Source: Halobacillus massiliensis (GTDB lineage Bacteria > Bacillota > Bacilli > Bacillales > Halobacillaceae). From it: 64,000 nt of DNA. This document shows positions 49,727 through 58,450 of this stretch, piece after piece (the first letter of the stretch is position 1; every line of letters begins with the position of its first letter). The notes beneath the pieces were generated by a model. That model made no database searches. It had not been told where the DNA came from and saw only the letters and a list, made by a program, of their open reading frames with translations. The DNA lies in the NCBI RefSeq assembly GCF_900166625.1, contig NZ_LT800499.1, positions 3,940,541-4,004,540 on the forward strand. Reading direction: 5' to 3'. Position numbers and translations under genes: made by a program.

Positions 49727-49751
49727 AAGCCGGAGACGATCACTCCGGCTT
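49727..49751 (-). terminator. Terminator of nos
   Basis: A 9-bp stem AAGCCGGAG/CTCCGGCTT with a 7-nt loop that includes the stop codon, followed by TTCGTGTTTC on the minus strand. Confidence 0.7.
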
Positions 49752-50813
49752 CCAATCTTTATAGGCTTTTTCCTGGTAAAAATAATTAGGTGAATCCATC
49801 CGATTATTAAATGACTGGTGAAAGACCTCTGTTGTAGCTGGGGAAACAGGCGGAATAAGCCATGTCCAATCGCCTGTGGCTTCCCTTCCGCACTGTATCT
49901 CTTTATTTTGAAACAGCTGAAATTGTTTAGCTGCACTGTGGTGATCTACGATGCTGACTTTATCCTCTTTATAGGAATGAATAACGGCCTGATTGAGTTC
50001 AATTAACGCCCTGTCCTTCCAAAGAGACGTACTCCTTCTCGTATTAAGTCCCATTGCTTCTGCAACTGCCGGAAGCATATTATAACGGAATTCATCAGCA
50101 AGGTTTCGAGCTCCAATTTCCGTCTCCATGTACCAGCCGTTAAAAGGAGCCGCTTTGTAATTTACTCCGCCGATTTCAAGCCTCATATCAGATATAATCG
50201 GTACGGCATACCATTTTAAATTGAAATCAGCAAACCAGTCATATTCAGGATGACGAAGAGGTACTTCCACAATGATATCTTTTGGGATTGAAAACCATTT
50301 AGGAGGACGATTTCCTATTTGAATAACGAGTGGTAGAACATCAAAGCTGGTCCTTTCACCTTCCCAGCCAAGTTCCCGGCACTTAGTTGTAAATTCAACA
50401 GAAGCTGGATCGCCAATAATACCTTCTTCATTTTCATATCCTGCATAACGAATCAGCTGGTGATTCCATATTTTTATTTCTAATTCAGGGTTGAAAACAC
50501 TGATTGTGGAACGCACTTTTCCTTTGTTTGTTGCATATTCGATATGATAAAATAACGCATCACGTATCTCTTCTTCGGTTTTTAAGCCGCGGCAGTCCTG
50601 AACCTGAAGGCTGTCCCAAAACAGCCGGCCGATGCAGCGGTTACTGTTTCTCCAGGCTGTCTTCGCCCCATACTCCAGCTCTTCAAATGTATGATCATAC
50701 ATTCCTGCATGCTTAATCGAATCCTTGACTTCAGCTATCCTCTTTTCTATTTGCGAGGACTTCCCCAGTTCTGTGTAACACTGATGTATAAAAGCTTCTG
50801 CTTCCTGCTGCAT
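49740..50813 (-). CDS. nos: Nitric oxide synthase oxygenase
   Basis: A 357-residue bacterial NOS, the oxygenase domain alone, which makes nitric oxide from arginine with reducing power from separate flavoproteins. The haem-thiolate Cys60 is in AWRNSNRCIGRLFW. Other family marks are SVEFTTKC, PPKWFSIPKD, WYAVPIISDMRLEIGG and FNGWYMETEIGARN. Length is normal (B. subtilis about 363). The 3' end is a hairpin at 49727-49751. A flavoprotein gene precedes it on the same strand. Confidence 0.97.
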   Translation of the reverse strand: MQQEAEAFIHQCYTELGKSSQIEKRIAEVKDSIKHAGMYDHTFEELEYGAKTAWRNSNRCIGRLFWDSLQVQDCRGLKTEEEIRDALFYHIEYATNKGKVRSTISVFNPELEIKIWNHQLIRYAGYENEEGIIGDPASVEFTTKCRELGWEGERTSFDVLPLVIQIGNRPPKWFSIPKDIIVEVPLRHPEYDWFADFNLKWYAVPIISDMRLEIGGVNYKAAPFNGWYMETEIGARNLADEFRYNMLPAVAEAMGLNTRRSTSLWKDRALIELNQAVIHSYKEDKVSIVDHHSAAKQFQLFQNKEIQCGREATGDWTWLIPPVSPATTEVFHQSFNNRMDSPNYFYQEKAYKDWKPE

Positions 50814-50878
50814 GACTCTATCCCTCTCATAGTTCTTTTGCCCTTATACTACCACAAGCAGAGGAAATACTTCGAAGG

Positions 50879-52207
50879 TTATGTTGCTTTTCTTGCTGCC
50901 TGCTGGATAGGGTCCCACACACTGTTATACGGTGGAGCATAGGAGAGGTCCAAGTCAAGAAGTTCATCAATTGTCATTTCATGATAAAGGGCTGTAGCCA
51001 GGACATCTGTCCGTTTGTCTACACCTTCTTCACCAATAATCTGCCCTCCTAGTAGCTTTCTTGATTTTTCATTGTACAAAAGCTTCAAGGTTATTTTGTT
51101 TTTAGCATAATAACCAGCGGCATGGGTAGATTCGACAGAAACTGTTCGATAAGGTATATGCTCCTGCTCCGCTTCACGGCAGGATATCCCTGTACGCCCC
51201 AATGTCAAAGAGAAAAACTTTAGGATTGAGGTACCAGTAATGCCCTGGAAACTTTTATGGATATTCACCATATTTAAACCGGCAATCTGGCCTTGCTTAT
51301 TCGCATGAGTTCCAAGGGGTATGTAATCATGTCTCTCTTTTATTCGGTGATATTGAGTAGCACAGTCTCCAGCCGCATAAATATCCATAATACTCGTTTC
51401 CATAAAGCTGTTTACCTGGATGGCATCATTATAGCTTTTATAAATCCCTGTACCTTCGAGAAACTTTGTATTTGGAGTAACTCCAACTGCAAGAAGAACA
51501 TGGTCACATGTATACTTACCCTTATCTGTGATTACACTTTGAACTCTTTCCTCACCTTCAAAGCCTTCGACTGACTCTCCAAGAGAAAGCTCTATGCCAT
51601 TGCGATCAGCTTCTTCATGAATGAGAGCGGACATTTCAGGGTCAAAAATCTTTGCAAGCTCTCCGCTTCGATCAATTAGTCGGACTTTTTTCCCTAAGTT
51701 CACGAGGTTTTCTGCCATTTCCAGTCCGATATAGCCTCCGCCTACGATCGCGACACGCTCGACACTTTTATCTAAGTCTCTCATAATCGCCTCTGCATCC
51801 GGGATAGTTTTTAAAGGAAAAATGCCTTCAAGATTAATTCCTTCCCACGGAGGCAGGATTGGATCCGCACCTGTAGCGATCAAAAGCTTGTCATACTTCA
51901 CTTCGAATTCCTTTTCTTCCTCGTGATCATACCCGTGAACAATCTTTTGATCACAGTCCACTTTTGTCACTTCCTGATGAATTCTTGCATCAATTCCATG
52001 CTTCTCCCGAAAGGTGTCAGGAGTGCGGGCAATTAAGTCTTCAGATGAATTGACCTCTCCTCCTATTAAATAAGGAAGCCCGCACTGGCCATATGAATAC
52101 ACTCCTCCTCGTTCAAGTGTAATCACTTCATGCCCTTTACTATTTCGAACGATCTGCATCGCTGCACTCATTCCGGCAGCATCCCCGCCGATAATTACAA
52201 TTCGCAC
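50879..52207 (-). CDS. CoA-disulfide reductase family flavoprotein
   Basis: A 442-residue FAD/NAD(P) disulfide reductase. The FAD motif is IIGGDAAGMSAAMQ, the redox cysteine is Cys42 in YSYGQCGLPY, the NAD(P) motif is VAIVGGGYIGLEMAENL, and YAAGDCATQY binds FAD. The single cysteine after GQ fits CoA-disulfide reductase/NADH oxidase types. The GTG at 52207 is chosen, with AAGGAG 8 nt upstream; an ATG at 52213 is too close. It lies 65 nt upstream of nos and may be cotranscribed with it. Confidence 0.88.
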   Translation of the reverse strand: MRIVIIGGDAAGMSAAMQIVRNSKGHEVITLERGGVYSYGQCGLPYLIGGEVNSSEDLIARTPDTFREKHGIDARIHQEVTKVDCDQKIVHGYDHEEEKEFEVKYDKLLIATGADPILPPWEGINLEGIFPLKTIPDAEAIMRDLDKSVERVAIVGGGYIGLEMAENLVNLGKKVRLIDRSGELAKIFDPEMSALIHEEADRNGIELSLGESVEGFEGEERVQSVITDKGKYTCDHVLLAVGVTPNTKFLEGTGIYKSYNDAIQVNSFMETSIMDIYAAGDCATQYHRIKERHDYIPLGTHANKQGQIAGLNMVNIHKSFQGITGTSILKFFSLTLGRTGISCREAEQEHIPYRTVSVESTHAAGYYAKNKITLKLLYNEKSRKLLGGQIIGEEGVDKRTDVLATALYHEMTIDELLDLDLSYAPPYNSVWDPIQQAARKAT

Positions 52208-52338
52208 ATCCATCACTCCTTCTAACATAGTTATACCCTTAAATTGTCACGCTAAAAATCCGCCCTTTACAAATTCATCCCCCCACGTTAGTATGAATTA
52301 TTAAACTTTTCAAAAAACGAATCGGAAGGTAGGAGTCT

Positions 52339-53514
52339 ATGAAACAATTCAATCAGTCTGAATCCATAAAACGGTTGCCTGATCAGTTTTTTGCCAAGCT
52401 TGTTGACAAGCTGAATACATATCGTAAGCAAGGCCATGATCTTATTAACCTGGGACAGGGAAACCCCGATCAGCCAACCCCTGACCACATAGTTGAAGCC
52501 TTACAAAAAGCTGCCGAAAATCCTGTCAATCATAAATACCCGCCTTTTCATGGGTTTGATCACTTAAAGGAAGCAGTAGCTGCGTACTATAAGCGTGAAT
52601 TTGATGTCGATGTGGATCCAGAAAAAGAAGTAGCCATTTTATTTGGCAGTAAAGCCGGACTCGTGGAACTAAGTCAATGTTTTCTAAATCCGGGGGATAT
52701 TGCGCTCGTGCCTGATCCCGGCTATCCGGATTACTGGTCAGGCGTAGCTCTGGCTGACGGAGTCATGGAGCCGCTGCCGCTTCTTGAAGAGAATGCATTT
52801 CTTCCGGACTACAGCGACATTGATCCGGAAGTTCTAAAGAAAGCGAAGCTTATGTTTCTTAATTATCCTAATAACCCTACTGCTGCTGTTGCAAACCGTG
52901 AGTTTTTTGAAGAAACGATTGAAGTAGCTGATCAGAACGATATATGTGTCGTTCATGATTTTGCTTATGGCGCCATCGGTTTCGATGGGGACAAGCCTCT
53001 AAGCTTTTTAGAAATGCCAGGAGCTAAAGATGTTGGAGTTGAAATATATACAATGTCGAAAACTTATAATATGGCAGGATGGCGAATCGCTTTTGCAGTT
53101 GGAAATCACAGTGTTGTCGACGCCCTCGAGCTGATCCAGGATCACTATCACTGCAGTCTTTTTGGAGCGGTCCAGGATGCAGCGGCTACAGCACTGCTTG
53201 AATCCCAGAAATGTGTGGAGGATTTACAGAAAACCTATGAGGAGCGCCGTAATATCCTACAGGAAGGGCTGCGGGAAGCTGGCTATGAAACGGCTCCTTG
53301 TAAGGGATCCTTTTTTATGTGGCTGAAGGTTCCTGATGGTTTTACTTCTGAGACATTTGCCGATGCCCTTCTCGAAGAAGTGGGACTGTTTGTCGCTCCC
53401 GGCATTGGATTTGGAAAGTATGGAGAGAACTATGTAAGGATAGGACTAAACAATTCTCACGAAAGCTTAAAGGATGCTGTCCAGCGGTTTAAGAAGTTCA
53501 AACAGCAGACATAG
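52339..53514 (+). CDS. mtnE: PLP-dependent aminotransferase, MtnE-like
   Basis: A 391-residue class I aminotransferase. The PLP lysine is Lys241 in YTMSKTYNMAGWR. NLGQGNPDQPTPDHIVEAL and NYPNNPTAAVA are as in the methionine-salvage transaminase MtnE (YkrV) of B. subtilis, from memory. It would transaminate 4-methylthio-2-oxobutyrate to methionine. LL-DAP or glutamine transaminase types are alternatives. GGAAGGTAGGAG precedes the ATG. It is a single gene with its own terminator. Confidence 0.8.
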   Translation: MKQFNQSESIKRLPDQFFAKLVDKLNTYRKQGHDLINLGQGNPDQPTPDHIVEALQKAAENPVNHKYPPFHGFDHLKEAVAAYYKREFDVDVDPEKEVAILFGSKAGLVELSQCFLNPGDIALVPDPGYPDYWSGVALADGVMEPLPLLEENAFLPDYSDIDPEVLKKAKLMFLNYPNNPTAAVANREFFEETIEVADQNDICVVHDFAYGAIGFDGDKPLSFLEMPGAKDVGVEIYTMSKTYNMAGWRIAFAVGNHSVVDALELIQDHYHCSLFGAVQDAAATALLESQKCVEDLQKTYEERRNILQEGLREAGYETAPCKGSFFMWLKVPDGFTSETFADALLEEVGLFVAPGIGFGKYGENYVRIGLNNSHESLKDAVQRFKKFKQQT

Positions 53515-53516
53515 AA

Positions 53517-53551
53517 AATCCGCCGAGGCGATATGTCTCCGGCGGATTTTT
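53517..53551 (+). terminator. Terminator of mtnE
   Basis: Stem AAATCCGCCG/CGGCGGATTT with a loop of about 14 nt, followed by TTCATG, just after the stop. Confidence 0.82.
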
Positions 53552-53562
53552 CATGTAGTTTT

Positions 53563-53600
53563 AAAAAAGCGCGTGAACTATAATATCTCACGCGCTTTTT
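53563..53600 (-). terminator. Terminator of the aldehyde dehydrogenase gene
   Basis: A 13-bp stem AAAAAGCGCGTGA/TCACGCGCTTTTT with an 11-nt loop, followed by TAAAAC on the minus strand. Confidence 0.85.
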
Positions 53601-53627
53601 ACACTCTTTGAGTCTCTCTTTCTATAC

Positions 53628-55082
53628 TTAAAACGGAAACTCCCGATAACCATCCATTACACCAATCCACTTCACAGTTGTAAACTTATCAAGTGCCCAC
53701 TGGCCTCCGAATCTTCCAAGACCTGACTCTTTTTCTCCGCCAAAAGCAACGTGGGCTTCATCATTTACAGACTGATCATTAACGTGAATCATTCCTGTTT
53801 TGACCTGCTTGGCGACTTTCACTCCGCGCTCTATATTTTCTGTAAAAACAGAGCCGCTTAATCCGTAAGGTGTATCATTGGCTACTTGAATGGCCTCTTC
53901 TTCATTCTTCACCTTTATAATGACAGCTACCGGGCCAAACATTTCATTTTTAGCCGCCGGCATATCATTTGTTACATGGGTGAAAAGTGTCGGTTCGAGC
54001 ACATTTCCGTTGACGTTTCCACCTGTAATCAACTCTGCGCCTTGATCCTTCGTTTTCTGGATTTCATCCTGAAGCCGCTCGACCGCGCCTTTATTAATCA
54101 GTGGACCAATTACAGTGTCTTGATCTTCAGGGTTTCCTGCTTTTAAGCCTTCAACTTTCTCCCTAAAGGCATCGACAAACTTGTCATGAATGTTCTCATG
54201 GATAATGATCCGGTTTAAAGACATACAAATCTGGCCCTGGTGAAGGAAATTTCCGAAGGTTCCTGCTTCTACTGCCTTTTCTATATCCGCATCATCGAGG
54301 ACGAGCATTGCATTGTTGCCGCCAAGTTCGAGTGCCGTATCTTTTATATGCTTCCCGGCAAGCTCTCCGATATGGCTTCCGACTTCAGTTGATCCTGTAA
54401 ACGAAATAAGTTTTGCCGAAGGATGTGTAACAAATTCATCACCAATTTCAGAACCTCTCCCGACGACGACGTTTACCGTTCCTTTTGGAAATCCTGCTTC
54501 TTCCATTAAATCAGCAATAAGAAGACCTGAAGTTACTGGTGTATCAGATGCAGGTTTAATAACGATGGTGTTTCCTGTCGCTAATGCAGGAGCAGCTGAG
54601 CGCATGGCTAAGTGAAATGGGAAATTCCATGGCCCGATGATTCCTACCACTCCCTTAGGCGCCCGATAGACTCTGTTTTCCTTTCCGGGAGTATTCGACG
54701 GCAAAATCTGGCCGGTCATTCTGGTTGGAAAAGAAGAAGCTTCTTTTGTTATAGCCATTGCCGCTTCGAATTCCACCTGGGCTTTCACCTGAGTACTTCC
54801 AGCCTCTTTCGTCAGCCAGTCGATAATTTCGCTTTTTCTATCTTTCATTACGGTTATCAGCTTATCAAAATACCCTTCAACTTCGGCAGGGGGCAGCCCT
54901 TCCCAATTACTCCTTGCATCCTCTGCTGCCTGATAGGCTTCATTTAAATCTTCCGCATTTGCTGAAGGAATCGTTGTAATTGTTTCATTTGTATAAGGAT
55001 TTATATTTTCAACAGTTTTCTCACTGGATCCTTTTTTCCATTCTCCATTGATGTATTGCATTGCCCACTTCTGTGAACTCAT
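53628..55082 (-). CDS. NAD(P)-dependent aldehyde dehydrogenase
   Basis: A 484-residue aldehyde dehydrogenase. The catalytic Cys286 is in HQGQICMSLNR and the general base Glu252 is in LELGGNN. The cofactor segments are IGPWNFPFHLAMRS and FTGSTEVGSHIGE. The sequence is nearest to benzaldehyde/vanillin dehydrogenase-type members with the C-terminal HVAFGGEKESGLGRFGG. The physiological aldehyde is unknown. GGGAGGG precedes the ATG. Confidence 0.93.
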   Translation of the reverse strand: MSSQKWAMQYINGEWKKGSSEKTVENINPYTNETITTIPSANAEDLNEAYQAAEDARSNWEGLPPAEVEGYFDKLITVMKDRKSEIIDWLTKEAGSTQVKAQVEFEAAMAITKEASSFPTRMTGQILPSNTPGKENRVYRAPKGVVGIIGPWNFPFHLAMRSAAPALATGNTIVIKPASDTPVTSGLLIADLMEEAGFPKGTVNVVVGRGSEIGDEFVTHPSAKLISFTGSTEVGSHIGELAGKHIKDTALELGGNNAMLVLDDADIEKAVEAGTFGNFLHQGQICMSLNRIIIHENIHDKFVDAFREKVEGLKAGNPEDQDTVIGPLINKGAVERLQDEIQKTKDQGAELITGGNVNGNVLEPTLFTHVTNDMPAAKNEMFGPVAVIIKVKNEEEAIQVANDTPYGLSGSVFTENIERGVKVAKQVKTGMIHVNDQSVNDEAHVAFGGEKESGLGRFGGQWALDKFTTVKWIGVMDGYREFPF

Positions 55083-55148
55083 TAAAAATCCCTCCCAAAA
55101 ATAGGTTCACAGACAAATGTTCCCGACTACTATTCTTGATTAAACATT

Positions 55149-55601
55149 CTAACGCGCAGGAGGCATTTTCAATACCATATCTACATGGGGAATATTATCT
55201 TCCAGATAAACGTCCGTTACTTCTTCGAAACCGAATGATCGGTAAAAATCTCTTAAGTATTCCTGTCCATGAAGCTGAACAGCAGACACTTCCCATTCAT
55301 AAAGCGTCATTAGCGCCGTATTCATCAATTTTCTTCCATAACCTTTTCCTCTAGCTTCCTGTGTCACTAGTACACGTCCAATTGAATAATATTCGTCCGG
55401 TTTTTCTGGCGGAACGATGCGACAATAAGCTACAATATCGCCGTTATCTTCCTTCCATATATGTGTACACTCCTCATCCCGTCCATCAACTTCCTCATAT
55501 GGACAATTTTGTTCAACAACAAAAACCTGTGTACGAATTCGAAGAATGGTATATAGCTCTCTTTTCGTTAAATCATCAAACATTTTTTTATTCCAGCCCA
55601 C
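55149..55601 (-). CDS. GNAT family N-acetyltransferase, ElaA type
   Basis: A 150-residue acetyltransferase. The ElaA-type N terminus is LYTILRIRTQVFVVEQNCPYEEVDGRDEE, and the acetyl-CoA motif is VLVTQEARGKGYGRKLM. ElaA-like proteins have no confirmed substrate. GAGGAGG lies 7 nt before the GTG start. It is a single gene. Confidence 0.9.
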   Translation of the reverse strand: MGWNKKMFDDLTKRELYTILRIRTQVFVVEQNCPYEEVDGRDEECTHIWKEDNGDIVAYCRIVPPEKPDEYYSIGRVLVTQEARGKGYGRKLMNTALMTLYEWEVSAVQLHGQEYLRDFYRSFGFEEVTDVYLEDNIPHVDMVLKMPPAR

Positions 55602-55785
55602 TTAAGAACCTCCTCTGGTGCAATTAGTATCAGATTGCCTGTTCGTTTAAATTATATACCTTCGGGTAAATTAAGGTAGCCAAAATTTGTCCATTCCCCC
55701 CTTAGATGTAATCACTTTATATTCATTCTATATTATGATATTTATGAACACATACACACATATTGAAATAAGGAGGCGGTTTAGC

Positions 55786-56679
55786 TTGGGACATCACCAT
55801 CATCAGGACCATACAACCGGAAACATTAAAGTAGCATTTTTTCTTAATTTTTTCTTTACTATTATTGAGTTAATTGGCGGTATTTTAACAAATAGTATGG
55901 CTATTATTTCAGATGCTCTGCATGATTTAGGGGATTCCCTGTCATTAGGACTCGCCTGGTTTTTACAAAACTTTTCAAAAAAGCAAAAAAACCAGCAGTT
56001 CTCGTTCGGTTATAAGCGATTTTCTTTATTGGCCGCTTTAATTAACAGTACGGTGCTAATAATCGGCTCCTTCTTTATTTTAACTGAGGCTGTACCCAGG
56101 CTGCTAGATCCACAGCAGCCCCATACTGTTGGAATGATGGGGCTTGCCGTCCTCGGTATTTTTGTGAATGGAGCAGCAGTTTTTAAACTTCGCAGCGGTG
56201 AATCAATGAATCAGAAAGTTATCAGCTGGCACCTGCTGGAAGACGTTCTCGGGTGGGCAGCCGTGTTAATTGTCAGTATCGTAATGACGTTTGCCGACCT
56301 GCCCATCCTTGATCCAATTGCGTCGATTTTAATTACCCTTTACATTTTATATAATGTTATCCTTAACTTAATTAAAACGATGCGTCTGTTCCTTGAGGCA
56401 GTACCAGAGAATATTAATTTAAACGACATTATTCGTAAGATTCAGCAGCTTCCATCTGTACAGTCCACCCACCATACTCATTTATGGTCACTCGATGGAG
56501 AGCACCATGCTTTTTCCACACATGTCGTTGTGCCTGCCTCTTCAAATAAAGAAGATCTATGCGCTATTAAGGAACAGGTGAAACAGGCAGTAAGTCACAT
56601 TCATCTCGATCATATGACGATTGAAATCGAATATGAGGATGAGTACTGTTCGATGAAAGAAAATGAAAAAGGAGGCTGA
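55786..56679 (+). CDS. czcD: Cation diffusion facilitator (zinc/cobalt efflux), CzcD-like
   Basis: A 297-residue CDF exporter with six transmembrane segments. A His-rich N terminus (GHHHHQDH) is followed by a first segment with HDLGDS, the conserved H-x3-D metal site, and the cytoplasmic C-terminal domain with THLWSLDGEHHAFSTHVVV. The start is TTG at 55786, with AAGGAGG 9 nt upstream; the ORF is open to 55687, but that part is unlike the family. It is followed by the ArsR-type sensor gene only 3 nt after the stop, so they are cotranscribed. Confidence 0.92.
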   Translation: MGHHHHQDHTTGNIKVAFFLNFFFTIIELIGGILTNSMAIISDALHDLGDSLSLGLAWFLQNFSKKQKNQQFSFGYKRFSLLAALINSTVLIIGSFFILTEAVPRLLDPQQPHTVGMMGLAVLGIFVNGAAVFKLRSGESMNQKVISWHLLEDVLGWAAVLIVSIVMTFADLPILDPIASILITLYILYNVILNLIKTMRLFLEAVPENINLNDIIRKIQQLPSVQSTHHTHLWSLDGEHHAFSTHVVVPASSNKEDLCAIKEQVKQAVSHIHLDHMTIEIEYEDEYCSMKENEKGG

Positions 56680-56682
56680 CCT

Positions 56683-56997
56683 ATGGATGACCACCCTTTT
56701 TACTCCAAAGACTTGGACGAAGAAACATTGTTTGTCGTCACCCAAACCTTTAAAGCTCTATCAGATCCGACGAGGGTGAGAATCTTAAACCTTCTCTTTG
56801 AAAAAGAGTATAGTGTGAACCAAATTGCTGAGAATCTTCACCTCAGACAATCTACCGTTTCCCACCAGCTGCGTTTCTTAAAAAATTTAAGACTTGTGAA
56901 ATACCGCAGAGAAGGAACCACTATGTATTATTCCCATGATGATGAACACGTCATTAATGTGCTCCAGCAAATGATTCAGCATGCCCTGCACCACTAA
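56683..56997 (+). CDS. czrA: ArsR/SmtB family metal sensor, CzrA-like
   Basis: A 104-residue winged-helix repressor. DNA-binding helices are [24 protein letters not shown]. The last helix carries Asp-x-His, ten residues and His-x2-His ([18 protein letters not shown]), exactly the alpha-5 Zn/Co site of CzrA and SmtB. It therefore is likely to sense excess zinc or cobalt and derepress its own operon. No cysteine metal site is seen. Operator search upstream was inconclusive. Confidence 0.92.
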   Translation: MDDHPFYSKDLDEETLFVVTQTFKALSDPTRVRILNLLFEKEYSVNQIAENLHLRQSTVSHQLRFLKNLRLVKYRREGTTMYYSHDDEHVINVLQQMIQHALHH

Positions 56998-57034
56998 AAA
57001 AGCTGCTTCCCACAATGAAGGGAAGCAGCTTTTT
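56997..57034. terminator. Bidirectional terminator after czrA
   Basis: A 15-bp stem AAAAAGCTGCTTCCC/GGGAAGCAGCTTTTT with an 8-nt loop. It serves czrA and the convergent gene. Confidence 0.92.
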
Positions 57035-57035
57035 C

Positions 57036-57461
57036 TTACATTTCTAAAGTTTGCGGTGTTTTCTCTTCAGCGTTCATCAGGCGTATCGTTTCAGGGTAAA
57101 TTTCAAGCACGATATATTCAGGATCTTCTTTTCCGTTAAACCATCGATCCATATGGTCATTCCAAAGCCAATCTTTAATTTTTTGATCTTCCCTGATTTT
57201 TGCCTGGCCTTCTACTTCAAGATAGGTATCCCCAAAGCCTTCTCCTTCATAACCAAGGAGGATATGGACATTTGGGTTCTCATCAATTTCATCAGCCTTG
57301 TGAGTCTCTCTGTTAGTCGGAGTGTAAAACGTGAACTCATCATCATTTGAAAACGTCATATAACGAGTATGCGGCTTTCCCTGCTTTACAGATGCCAATG
57401 TTCCGATTTTGTGCTGCTCCATAATATCATATATTCTCTTCTTTAATTCTTCTTGATTCAA
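57036..57461 (-). CDS. Pyridoxamine 5'-phosphate oxidase-like, general stress protein 26 type
   Basis: A 141-residue split-barrel flavin-binding protein. Segments GTLASVKQGKPHTRYMTF and VHILLGYEGEGFGDTYLEVEG match general stress protein 26 (YdaG) of Bacillus. The TTG at 57461 is chosen, with AAAGGAG 7 nt upstream; the ORF is open to 57542 with a divergent N-terminal part. YdaG is a sigma-B target in B. subtilis, but I could not find a good sigma-B promoter here. Confidence 0.83.
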   Translation of the reverse strand: MNQEELKKRIYDIMEQHKIGTLASVKQGKPHTRYMTFSNDDEFTFYTPTNRETHKADEIDENPNVHILLGYEGEGFGDTYLEVEGQAKIREDQKIKDWLWNDHMDRWFNGKEDPEYIVLEIYPETIRLMNAEEKTPQTLEM

Positions 57462-57600
57462 AGTAATTCTCCTTTCTAAGTAAAAACTTATCTTTAGTTT
57501 TCCTGTAAAAAGGAAAATATAAACATCATAATACTTTCGCATCGAGTGGCTTAATTGTTAGCATTAATGGGAAATAGACATTGAGACAGGAGGGATAGAC

Positions 57601-58326
57601 ATGCGTTCGGGAAATCCAGTATTAAATGATAAAATTTTTTCCAGAGAAAATACTTCCGGAAGATCTATGAGCTTTGGAGGCACAATAAGTAAAACCACCT
57701 TATTGTTTCTCTTTTTATTAGGTACCGCCGGGTATACATGGTATCAATATGAACAGGGTGCCGATGTAAGAACAATGATGATGATCGGACTTGTCGGGAG
57801 CCTGATTTTTGCCTTAATTACTATTTTCATTAAGAAAGCCGCCCCTGTAACTGCACCAATTTATGCGGCCCTTGAAGGCTTTTTTATTGGAGGGCTGTCC
57901 TCTATTCTTGAATCCATGTATTCAGGAATCGTTCTTCAGGCTGTATCGATCACTTTTGGCATAATGGCCGGATTACTGATTCTTTACTCACTGAGAATTA
58001 TCCGGGTTACTCAAAAATTCAGGAAAATGGTGATTGCCGCAACCCTCGGTATTTTAATCGTTTACTTAATAAACTTTGTTTTAAATATATTTTTCAATTC
58101 CCAGGTTCCTTACCTTCACTCAAATGGATGGATAGGTATTGGCATTAATCTCTTCATAGCCGGAATCGCCGCTTTAAATCTCGTTCTGGATTTTGATTTT
58201 ATTGAACGGGGAGTCAGACGAAGAGCTGCTAAGCATATGGAATGGTATGGAGCATTCGGGCTTATGATTACGCTTGTATGGCTGTATCTGGAGGTTTTGA
58301 GGCTGTTGCAGAAGCTGAGGAGATAA
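57601..58326 (+). CDS. Bax inhibitor-1/YccA family membrane protein
   Basis: A 241-residue protein with about seven hydrophobic segments. The YccA-type core is APIYAALEGFFIGGLSSILE, and FDFIERGV...KHMEWYGAFGLMITLVWLYLEVLR is the typical C-terminal part with the pH-sensitive aspartates of the family. Relatives modulate membrane proteases or calcium leak. GGAGGGATAG precedes the ATG. Single gene. Confidence 0.9.
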   Translation: MRSGNPVLNDKIFSRENTSGRSMSFGGTISKTTLLFLFLLGTAGYTWYQYEQGADVRTMMMIGLVGSLIFALITIFIKKAAPVTAPIYAALEGFFIGGLSSILESMYSGIVLQAVSITFGIMAGLLILYSLRIIRVTQKFRKMVIAATLGILIVYLINFVLNIFFNSQVPYLHSNGWIGIGINLFIAGIAALNLVLDFDFIERGVRRRAAKHMEWYGAFGLMITLVWLYLEVLRLLQKLRR

Positions 58327-58450
58327 TAATTGATTAAAACGCCGTTCATTATGACAAACATGTAACAATTGTAACAAAAATGAAATAATAGGTTTATAAT
58401 AAACTAATTCTATATTACACTAAGGGCAGTACATTTTTTGGAGGCTCACC

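Noticed and set aside
55730-55775. Possible CzrA operator upstream of czcD (TTCAT...ATGAA)
   Set aside because: Only five bases at each end pair, with a 17-nt centre, unlike the 12-2-12 design of CzrA/SmtB sites.
58361-58375. WalR-like direct repeat TGTAAC-AAT-TGTAAC before the DUF915 gene
   Set aside because: The repeat period is 9 nt, whereas WalR and PhoP boxes have a period of 11 nt.
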